A DNA stretch of 64,000 nt from Amaranthus tricolor (lineage: Eukaryota > Streptophyta > Magnoliopsida > Caryophyllales > Amaranthaceae). A program made the position numbers and the translations under genes. Below are positions 50,402 to 59,469 of this stretch, piece after piece (position 1 is the first letter of the stretch; the number at the start of each line of letters is the position of its first letter). The notes beneath the pieces were generated by a model. It was not told the origin of the DNA. It saw only the letters and a list, made by a program, of their open reading frames with translations, and did not search any database. The DNA is taken from assembly GCF_026212465.1 (NCBI RefSeq), contig NC_080055.1:23247305-23311304 (forward strand), written 5' to 3'.

Positions 50402-51117
50402 ATTAGCCTAAAAACAAGCAAAAAACACTAAATTACATCCATTTTCAGAGGCATAAACGTTTTTAATCAACATTAAACAATAATCATGTATGGATTAACA
50501 AAATGGAAACAAAATTCCATCCATTTTCAAGTAAATGGATAGAGAATATCATCCATTTTCGGCTAAATGGATAAAAACAGTAAATTACATCCATTTTCAA
50601 AGGTATAAACGTTTTTAATCAACATCAAACAATAATCATGTATGGATCAACAAAACAGAAACAAACTTCCATCCATTTTCGAGTAAATGGACACATAATT
50701 TCATCCATTTTCGCCTAAATGGATACAAGCCCTTATTTTTGGGATTAAAACAAAATTTAGGGAATATTGCAATTGAGAAGAATTAACTAACCATGAATGA
50801 GATGATATCTTTGTAGTTGATGCGTGTGAACGAGAGGGAGAAGAAACAATGAAAATCACGAGCTTGAGGATGATTGAAGAACAATTTCGCTGCGTGAGGA
50901 AGATGACTGCTCTGCTTCTGTTTGGTTTACTAAGTTTCATCAGCAAAAAAAAAGATTTTAAAAAGAATGAGTAAGTTTACCGGTAAAAGGTAAATTGGTA
51001 TGTCAACGGGAAATATGTATCAAAGTTCGTATTATTCATGGTTAATTGAAAGTTCGTATTATTATTGGGAAATCAGTGAAAATTCATATTATTCAGGGTA
51101 ATTTTTCCAAAAAACAT

Positions 51118-52178
51118 ATAAAAGGGTTCATTTAAAAAAGATTAAGACATATTTATTGAAAGTAGATAGCTAAAGTCAACACCTTATGGTGATGTATACT
51201 CCTTGGCAGTAGGCACGTAGTCATGTATGGTCTTGAGTAGGCCAACGTCACCGTCAACAACTTCTATGTTTTAACTTCTACGGTCTAGACTACTGGGATT
51301 TTTGAGGGTGTAAGGTGATCGATCGTATAGGATCTCTTGTATATGAAAGAGTTAATAAAAAAAAAAAATTCCACATGGTAGCATCGAACTTTCATGAAGC
51401 GCCAGTGATAGCACTTTTGTAGGATTTTTCCACATGACAGCATCTAATTTATGCCTTATCTAGCTGCCGTAACATTTTTCGTTAAATTCTTGACAATTTT
51501 CGTTTAATTTCCCATTTTAACGTATTACGTGTTGGTTCTTATCTTTATAATTTGCCCTAAGCCATTTTATACTCTCAAATGTTTAATTCACCATTTTGAC
51601 GGTTAATTTACCGTTTAATTCATCACACTCTCAAATGTTTAAGACAGATTATAAAGACAAGACCCAACATTTAACAACGGTAGAAACGTTAAAATGGTAA
51701 ATTAAATGGAAATTGACAAGAACTTAACGAAAAATACAACGGCAGTTAGATAAGGCATAAACTGGATGCTACCATGTGGAAAAATCTTATAAAGTGCTAC
51801 CACTGGCGTTTCATGAAAGTTCGATGCTACCATATGAAATTTCCTATAAACAAATATCATAAAAAAATATTAATTTTATTAATTATTTATAAATAAATAT
51901 ATATTTGCTATAAATAAGGCGCAAAATAAAAGTTTTGCATATGGACCTTCAAATTTTTAAGATGGCTCTAATCTAGACCGTTATATATTGTATAAAGATT
52001 AAAAAATTATAAAATTATTTAAATTAATTAGAGAATATTAAAAAGAGTTAAAAAATATATTAATAAAAGTAACAAAAAGTTAATAAAATATTTTTAAAAA
52101 GAAAATTATAGCGAAATAAAAAGACAAATTTAAAAAATATGATAATGTCTTAGAGATAAAAGAGCAACCATTAACCAA
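51118..52178. other. gene-free spacer holding a foldback MITE
   Basis: No coding found. The main content is the foldback at 51367-51844; the rest is AT-rich. Confidence 0.55.
51367..51844. mobile_element. foldback MITE with arms of about 170 bp
   Basis: The left arm begins TTCCACATGGTAGCATCGAA and the right arm is its near complement ending CATATGAAATTTCC. Within each arm the CACATGGTAGCATC-type phrase occurs twice (51369 and about 51430; 51763 and about 51820), a sub-repeat design also seen in the Mutator/GRF TIRs. The centre is AT-rich with TCTCAAATGTTTAA repeated. A-rich flanks hide any duplication. Confidence 0.78.
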
Positions 52179-52361
52179 TTGTCCAAGGGTGTTGCTATTT
52201 TTCGCCACCCCTTTTCATTTTTTCGCCACCCCCCCTCCAAAATTACTTAATTGCTCCTGGATTTAAAAGAATTACAAAAATGCCATTGGAGTTGAAAAAT
52301 AATTAATAAATGTAAATCACGCTTAATAACACTATTAAGAATTTAATGAGGATGATTTGTC

Positions 52362-52369
52362 TATATATA
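52362..52369 (+). promoter_or_regulatory. TATA box, E2 transposase-OTU gene
   Basis: TATATATA, 175 bp inside the left end and 115 bp before the ATG at 52484. It is conserved in position in E1 and E3. Confidence 0.6.
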
Positions 52370-52483
52370 TCGAACTCTGAGATGCGTTTGAAATACGAAT
52401 TGAAACACGGTACTATCTCACTAAAAACTGGTACTATCTCTCTAAAAAGTGTTAATGAAGTTGTAAGGCGTAGTTGGTTGAAT

Positions 52484-55400
52484 ATGGCTAACGAAAGCGA
52501 CTATGAGTCGGATGCGGTACGTAAAATTGCCGTTCGAAGGAAAAAAAAAAAAAAAAAAAAACAAGTCGCACAAATCTGGGCGACTGAACCATGGTTTAGT
52601 CGCACAGATCTGGGCGACTGAACCATGGTCCAGTCGCACAAAACTGGGCGACTGAACCATGGTTCAGTCGCCCAGTTTTATGCGACTGGACTATGGTTCA
52701 GTCGCCCAGATCTGTGCGACTGCTATTTTTTTTTTTTTTTTTTTTTTAAAAAAATTTACGTATTAATGTATTTTTAAATTATTTTTATAATTATTGTTAG
52801 TATTATTATTGTTGTTGTCATTATTTTAATTTTTATTGTTGATATTTTTATTTTTTAAATTTTTTAATATTTTAATTTACGTAATTTATTTATTTATTAT
52901 TGTTATAATTATAATTATTATTGTTGTATTTGTTGTTATTATTATTATTATTATTGTTATAACTATTATTTATTTATTTATTTATTATTGTTATAATTAT
53001 TTATTTATTTATTATTGTTATAACTATTATTATTATTGTTATTATTTTTCTTGTCATTATTTATTTATTTTAAATGTTTTTAAATTTTTTTTGTTAACGT
53101 AATGTTTTTATTATTATTAAAATTATTATTATTATTATTATTATTGTTGTTGTTGTTGTTATTATTAATCCAAATATTATTATTGTAGTCATTAATGTAC
53201 TTAATTTATATCATTTCAAATGTGCAGGAGTTTGAAAATTTTGGAGACAACGTAGACTACTCCGGTCGCTTTGTTACGGATAGGGAATTTATCTCCATAG
53301 ATGAGTTACATAGTTGGGCCGATGCAATAGCAATTACAATCGGTTTTCTATTTACACGTGCTTCTTATAAAAAGAAAGAAGGACGTTCCAGAGTTAGTTG
53401 TTATTTAAGATGTCACCGCTATGGTAAACTTAGGGGTGATGTAGATAATGTAGATAATGCTGCCCGACCTGGTTCTAAAAGTAGGAGTTGTGGGTGTAAA
53501 TTTATGATTGTAGGAAGTAGTCGTAAACCAGGAGAAAGACCTTGGACGGTAAGGGTGTGTCCTGGTGTAAAGGGAAAACATAACCACCCGTTCTTGGTGT
53601 ACAGAGATGGTCATGTAAGGGCGAGGATTAATGTAGATATTCGGGAGCACATACGACAGCTTAGTGCAACCGGAATGCAACCGGCCTTTATTATGAATTC
53701 TATTAGAGATAATTTTCCTGGTTTTTATGCTAGTATGAATCAGATATATAATATTAGGCAATCAATAAGGAGAGATGAAATGGAGGGCAGGACTCCCCTT
53801 CAACACTGTCTTCATATGGCCACAGAACATAATTATGTGGTCTGGACAGAGTTGGATAATGACGGGCACTTGAGCAGACTTTTAATTGCAAATCCTACTT
53901 CAATCCAAATGATACGTACGTGGCCGTATGTTGTGCTGATAGATACAACGTACAAAACGAACAAATCAAAGTGGCCACTATGTGAAGTCATCGGAATGAC
54001 GCCAACAAATCACAACTTCTTGGTTGCGTTTTGTTTGATGCGAGATGAGGCGGCTGTGTCGTACTCGTGGGTGCTGCAGGGATTGAGAGATATTTTCGGC
54101 AGTGCTCAGACTCCTAGCGTCATTGTAATCGATCGTGACGAAGGTTTATCTGCAGCTATTCGTGACGTCTTCCCAGGTAAAAACGCTTTGTGAGTTCATT
54201 ATTGTGGTTATATCTATTGATAATGTCTTAATTACGTTCACTGTTTTGTTTAATGTAGATGTACGTCATTTGTTATGCACCTGGCATATTGGCAACGATG
54301 TTGAGAACATGGTGGACAAGTTGTGCGGCGGCAAGAAAAATCAACAAGGGCAGATATTTAGGAAAAGTAGATGGAACCCCTTGGTTGAAAGTGCTACAAT
54401 CCGGGAATATGAAAAGAGATGGGAAGGGATCGTCAGTACGTGGTCGGTTAGGAACAGAAGGGTCGTTCGGTATTTGACTGGAACATGGATTCCACTTAAA
54501 GAGAAATTTGTGCGTGCGTGGACGAATGATTGTTTACACTTGGGTAACCATACTACCAGCAGAGTGGAAAGCCAACACTCGTCTTTTAAGTATTACCTTG
54601 GTAGCGGTAATAGCTCATTCGATACCCTTTTCAAAAGGGCGCACGCACAGATTACAAATCAACAAGCTAAAATCCGACAATCGCTACAGGAATCCATGAC
54701 TTCTGTACCAAGAACGCTACGACAGTATTTCTTTAGACCTCTATATCGCCACGTGTCTCTCTATGCCTTGGAGCAGATCCAGAATGAGTTCAACCGCATG
54801 TTAGAATTGGGTGATTTTGCATTGAACAAATGCGGTTGTGTACTTCTAAAAACCCATGGATTGCCGTGTGCATGTTATTTACAAATAAAAATTGGATCAC
54901 ATGGTGCTTTGTACTTGGATGACATTCATGAATTCTGGAGTACTTTGAGGTACACAGAGGTAGGAGACGAACCCAATGAAGAAGTACGAAACGCGAACGC
55001 CAATGACAAAGAGTACTTTCAATCTCTGGTCGATGAAGTCCTTAAATCTGATCCCGCTTTTGTTCGCCGAATGGCTGAGGTACTTGAATATGAATTACAA
55101 CCAGATGGTGCGGATATACCTGAGCCTTACGCTAGTCCACCGAGAAAGGGAAGACCAAGCACTAGTAAAACCATGAGAAGGAGAAAAAGTTCATTTGAAT
55201 ATAGCCGATCATCTTCTCGTGGTCGAGGGTCTAGATCTTCTTCCCGCGGGAGATCAAGTGGCAGATCTAGTGGCCGAGAGACACAATCTTCAGTAGGAAT
55301 TAAGTTCAGTTTCAACTTATCCGGTAATTGAATTAATTTTTAGTTTTTTTCATTAATTATTTGTTATTGTGGTTATATTAACTTAATTTACATTTATTGT

Positions 55401-56079
55401 AGATGATCCAGGAGGTCGTGATTTCTCACAGTTTCCATGGCCTGATTACATCCTATTCATGCTTCCTCCTTATTTGTTCGACTGGATTGATGTGTTAGGT
55501 GATGGTAACTGTGGATTTAGAGCAATTGCCGTCACAGAGCTGGGAGGCGAGGAAGCATGGCCTATTTTAAGACGTGCTATGAGTATGGAAATGCAAATGA
55601 ACAGAGCGCAATACCTAACTTTGTATCTATCTCATGAGTCACTAGACGAGTCAATATTCAGAGTAGGTTCACACACTGATGGACCTGCTCCTTTCATGCA
55701 CTGGTTCGATGCACCGATGGCTTTCTACTCTGCAGCAACGTTTCTTAACATTGCCATTGCTTTTTATGGTTCTGCTAACGGTGATTCATTAAACAACTGT
55801 TTGATTCTTCCTTTAAGAAAATCACAGGCCGCGAGAAGTGTAAATAAACTAATACATATACTTTGGGTTAATCGAAATCATTTTGTTCAACTTTTTATGA
55901 ACGACGATTCATCCCCTCTGCCGCCGATCCACCCACGTTGGAAACAAGCAGCTGACAATTTCGCGAAAGATCTTGACACAAATTTCACTATGAGGATTAT
56001 GCTGTGGAATAATCTACGCGGGGCACCCCCACCAACAAATAACACCGCTGACGATGCTGTAAATTTAGATACTCCATAG
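52484..56079 (+). CDS. Mutator-like transposase fused to an OTU cysteine protease
   Basis: Four exons (52484-52516, 53228-54176, 54259-55323, 55403-56079), all with GT...AG borders, give 907 residues without a stop. Residues about 57-140 form a FAR1/WRKY-GCM-like zinc domain (C69, C73, C99, C101, H129, H131). The DDE core has LIDTTYKTN (D250), VIDRDEGL (D313) and TSRVESQH (E431). A SWIM-like cluster CGC(9)PCAC (519-533) has Cys where the family normally ends in His. A basic Arg/Ser-rich stretch (625-672) leads to the OTU domain (683-907) with GDGNCGFRA (D716, C719) and VNRNHFVQL (H842). Transposase cuts and joins the element; OTU domains usually remove ubiquitin, and the target here is unknown. 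The 33-bp first exon encodes an acidic leader MANESDYESDA; choosing this ATG is supported by the matching exon in E3. Confidence 0.92.
52564..52721. repeat. palindrome array, E2 left (five 22-bp units, 34-bp period)
   Basis: Units start at 52564, 52598, 52632, 52666 and 52700, each AGTCGC-N10-GCGACT, separated by 12-bp spacers of type GAACCATGGTTC. Units 2-5 with their spacers form one large inverted repeat centred on the CCATGG at 52659/52660, with about 60 of 62 arm positions paired. Cores are AGATCT-like or AAAACT-like. The array begins 47 bp after the exon-1 splice donor, inside intron 1 of the transposase-OTU gene. Confidence 0.96.
52740..53190. repeat. TTA/TTG-rich low-complexity part of intron 1
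   Basis: Runs of TTATTATTG, TTATTTATTTATT and similar fill the rest of the 711-bp first intron. E3 and, less clearly, E1 have similar sequence in the same place. Confidence 0.8.
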
Positions 56080-56308
56080 AATTTATACACGACATTCATT
56101 AAAAGTTGTATATAATCCATAATTATACTACAGTGTGTGCTGTTAACAATTTATTTATTTCTTTGATTAATAGGAGGAATTTATAATGCTGGTAGACAAA
56201 TATACATGTATTTGTGTGATGTGGGTTAGTGTGTATATTTATGTAAATTAAATGCAATCATTGACGAAATTAAATGCAATAAATAATGTAAAATAGTTTC
56301 AGTACAGA

Positions 56309-58383
56309 CTATTCAGTATGCCATTGATCATATAATTCTCTACAATCATTAAGGTATATTTCTAACGCATGTCGTTGACGGGAGTTCAAATCCGCAAGCC
56401 GCGTAGGTAGTCTTGCCACTGGAGAGAATCGACTGGCCCATTCTTTCGCGAACTGAAAACACAACAGTACAATGTGCGTTATTAAATCATTAAATAAAAG
56501 AAACTTGAAAAAAAGTTTATAATAAAACTCACGTAATCAGATCTGCTCTGACCAGGACCAGGACCGGAAGCCAGCAATTCGTCTCGGGATATGTACGGGT
56601 GCGAGCAAACTCTGAACCATTCAACGTAATTAGGTTCAGTCTCTGAAGGAACAGTAGCCCGTCGAAGTCCCTGCTCAACAAGGCGGCCACTGTAGGGGAA
56701 CCTACTCCACGCCTCCACAAATGCAGCAGCAGAAGAAGGAAAGGTCACGGAGTAGGTTCCGTGTGCCGGTCGAAGAGCCTTGGCTGGTCTCATAGGAGCT
56801 GGAGGAATAGACTGCACGAACCCAATCTGTCGCAATGCCCGCTCCGGCAAATACACCTCCACAACATCAAAGCAGGTGATACCCCCGATGACTGTGGTGC
56901 GTGGGTGCTCATGCAGCAACGCAGCAGCTCCACAATTGTAGGGAGTCCATTCAACCTGCTTACAGGCCAAGTTAAAAAACAAATTTCCTACAGATAAAAA
57001 ACAACATGCATGACAAAATGTAATGTAAAATACCTGAGTCTCTGTCATTGAGTCCAGAACCTTGCGGAATGATATCAACCTGTCCAGCTCACGACCTACT
57101 TTCTTCGGCGTCCACATCTCCGCCCTAGTCGTGTTTGGCACATCATCTCGGCGAGGATGAGGGCGGAAAGCGGGGAAGTACTCATAGATCCATGTCTGGA
57201 GCAATGTGAGGCATCCAGCAATGGTCTTGCAACCAGCCCTAGATGCCATTCCGAGCTGCCTGTACAAGAACGCCAAAGTCACCGCACCCCAAGCCACGTC
57301 CTGTTCATCGTCGTTGACGACAACTATCGGGTGAGGTCGCATGCCAGTCCTGGTCTTATCCGCCAACAAGGTAGAGCCAATGACAGCCATGTAGTACGCT
57401 GTGGTCTGGGTATCCAAGGCATGCGACCTATGACACAGCCGCATCAGTTCAGCAACGCTTATGCATCCGCTGGTGAATGAACCTTTACGTCGAAGCTCAG
57501 ACAGAGGCTCGCCGACCAGATTGGTGATACCAACCTCCCACTCCGCCTCCGAAGGCTCAGCCGGCAGAGAACCATCAATAGAAATGCCCAATATGCGTTG
57601 CACGTCGTGCAACATAATCGTCATCTCTCCCCAGGGCATGTGAAAGGTGTTCGTATCCGGCTGCCACCTCTCGACGAACGCCGATATCAAAGCAGAGTCG
57701 ATGTGCTGGTGCATAATGACCGGTAGTCGACCGAGGGAAGTGGAAGGTAGAAAATCGACTAGCTCAACGGACAAATCCCTCAATCCGATGATGGACTCCA
57801 CCGGTCTCTTCCTAATACGGCACTCCAAAATCGGAGGCGTACGCTCGGAGCCGTCATAAATAAGTTTAGCTATGTGCCCGCCATAGCTAGGGATCAGTCG
57901 CGTATCTGTCGGCCCCCCGGGCTGGGGTGATGTCACTAACCAGTCTGTGTTAGTGGACTGTGAGGGCCTGCCCCGTGGCGGCTCATTATCGACAAAACTT
58001 CCTCCTGCACGCTCAGATGCGGCGGAAGAACTAGGGCCGCCACGGGCAAATCTGCCTTCGGGGCCACGAACTATAGTCCAGTCCAATGGGGCAGGCTCAG
58101 GACCTTGGAACTGAACATCATCAGCATCATTATCATCATCACTATAAACCCCCCAACTACTCTGGAGGCTATCAGCCTGGTCATCAAAATGAGTACGCAC
58201 TTGGTTCAGCGTACTCGACCTTTGGGCCTCACTGTGTCTGGCCGCCTCTTCCTGCCTAGCCCTCCTAGCAGAACCCGTGACCCCTCTCTCATGCGGGTCC
58301 CCTCTGAGTAAGGTAGGCCTAGAACTATTACCTCTCAACAATTGCCTAAAAAAACCCTTTCCTTTTCCTTGATTACCAGCCAT
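56309..58383 (-). CDS. plant mobile domain (PMD) protein of E2
   Basis: Three coding exons (58383-57034, 56955-56533, 56452-56309), with GT...AG introns of 78 and 80 bp, give 638 residues without a stop. The N-terminal 150 residues are basic, then acidic and low-complexity (MAGNQGKGKGFFRQLLRGNS; later SDDDNDADD). The PMD starts near DWLVTSPQPGG (147) and has HIDSALISAFVERWQPDTNT (228-247), FHMPWGEMTIMLHDVQRILG, TTAYYMAVIGSTLLADKT and AGCKTIAGCLTLLQTWIYEY. PMDs occur in transposons and in domesticated MAIN/MAIL proteins linked to silencing and meristem maintenance. Whether the protein acts in transposition or counters silencing is not known from sequence. Convergent with the transposase gene, stops 229 bp apart. 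Confidence 0.92.
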
Positions 58384-58786
58384 TTTCTACAATTTTTTAC
58401 GGTTTCATTCAATATTATAAATAATAATATTTCTAAATACATAATAATCATAAATAAAATATGGAAAAAAATAACAAAAAAAAAACAAAAAATTATTAAC
58501 ATTTAATTAAAAAAAATATATACAAAACATAAACATATATTTAATAATAAATAAAAATAACAATAACAATAATAATAATAAAATTAATAATAACAACATT
58601 AACATATATTTAATAATACAAAATTAACAATCACAATAATAATAATAATATTAATAATAATAACATTAACATATATTTAATATTAACAAAAATAACAATA
58701 CAATAATAATAATAATTAAATTAATAATAATAAAATTAATAAAATACATACGGAAAAAATAAAAAAAAAATAAAAAAAATTAAAGG

Positions 58787-58876
58787 AGTCGCCCAGATCT
58801 GGGCGGCTCGACCCCGGTTCAATCGCCTAAAATTAGGCGACTGAACCGGGGTCCAGTCGCCCAGATCTGGGCGACT
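58787..58876. repeat. palindrome array, E2 right, block 1
   Basis: Three 22-bp units start at 58787, 58821 and 58855 (34-bp period) with 12-bp spacers CGACCCCGGTTC and GAACCGGGGTCC. The middle unit has core CTAAAATTAG; the outer two have CCAGATCTGG. The block is one inverted repeat centred on the middle unit, and pairing continues into the flanks (AATTAAAGG / CCTTTAATT). Confidence 0.96.
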
Positions 58877-59090
58877 CCTTTAATTTTTTTTATTTTTTTT
58901 TCGTGATTAAATTTAATTACAAATAACTTAATTTATTAATAAAAATCAGGTTTTTTTTTTAAATTTCAAACTTTAAATATATTTTTCGTAAATATAAGGA
59001 AAAAATTAAAAAACAAAAATTTTTATATATACAAAACATAAACATTTATTTAATAATAAATAAAAATAAAAAAATAAAAAAAATAATAGG

Positions 59091-59180
59091 AGTCGCCCAA
59101 ATCTGGGCGGCTCGACCCCGGTTCAGTCGCCTAAAATTAGGCGACTGAACCGGGGTCCAGTCGCCCAGATCTGGGCGACT
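59091..59180. repeat. palindrome array, E2 right, block 2
   Basis: Same structure as block 1, displaced by exactly 304 bp: units at 59091, 59125 and 59159 with the same spacers. Nearby AT-rich sequence (CGTGATTAAATTTAATTAC at 58903 and 59207) is duplicated as well. The block therefore arose by tandem duplication of a segment of about 300 bp or more. Confidence 0.96.
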
Positions 59181-59337
59181 CCTATAATATATATTTTTTT
59201 TTTTCCGTGATTAAATTTAATTACAAATAACTTACCTCGATTGATAAATTCCGGATTGAACTTAATTTTTGCTCCCAAATTTTGCTTTTGTATGTTGGTT
59301 TTTAGTTATAGTGAGAGTATTTTTAGTGTGATTGTGG

Positions 59338-59345
59338 TTTATATA
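59338..59345 (-). promoter_or_regulatory. TATA box, E2 PMD gene
   Basis: Reads TATATAAA on the minus strand, 115 bp inside the right end and about 100 bp before the leader splice donor. It matches the position of the E1 element at 12903. Confidence 0.6.
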
Positions 59346-59469
59346 GAAAATTTTAGCTTCAATGGCATAATTGTAATTTTTTCAAAAACCAAGGGCAATA
59401 TGGTAATTTACTAAGGGGGTGGCGAAAAAATAAAAAGGGTGGCGAATTATAAGGATTGGGTTGTCCAAT

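Larger units (their letters stand above)
46465..51108. mobile_element. Mutator-like element with MuDR transposase and GRF zinc-finger gene
   Basis: The 4644-bp element is flanked by exact 9-bp duplications AAAAAACAT (46456-46464 and 51109-51117). The TIRs are about 115 bp and start GAAAAAATTACCCTGAATAA; within each, AATAATACGAACTT is repeated three times at about 28-bp steps. A MuDR-type transposase pseudogene (-) faces a GRF pseudogene (+). Both genes are damaged, yet the TIRs and duplication are well preserved, so the insertion itself is not very old. Confidence 0.92.
58387..59235 (-). other. 5' leader intron of the E2 PMD gene
   Basis: On the minus strand a donor (CGAG|GTAAGT at 59236/59235) and an acceptor (GTAG|AAAATG at 58387/58386) define an 849-bp intron just before the start codon. 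It holds both right-hand palindrome arrays and AT-rich duplicated sequence. Equivalent donors exist in E1 (about 12793) and E3 (about 27383). Confidence 0.7.
52187..59460 (+). mobile_element. E2: apparently intact Mutator-like element (transposase-OTU plus PMD)
   Basis: 7274 bp bounded by exact 8-bp duplications TTGTCCAA (52179-52186 and 59461-59468). The left end GGGTGTTGCTATTTTTCGCC and right end GGCGAATTATAAGGATTGGG are inverted, each followed by a second CGCCACCCC motif. Two convergent spliced genes read open throughout. Each has a TATA box just inside its TIR and a palindrome array in its first intron. The open frames and exact duplication suggest a young and possibly autonomous copy. 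Confidence 0.93.

Noticed and set aside
52564..52721. CRISPR array
   Set aside because: The regular repeat/spacer geometry is reminiscent, but the spacers are near-identical palindromes, the context is a plant transposon intron, and no cas genes exist.
52187..59460. Host FAR1/FHY3-type gene rather than transposon
   Set aside because: The N-terminal zinc domain and SWIM region resemble FAR1 proteins, but TIRs, an exact 8-bp duplication, the PMD partner and two sister copies mark a mobile element.
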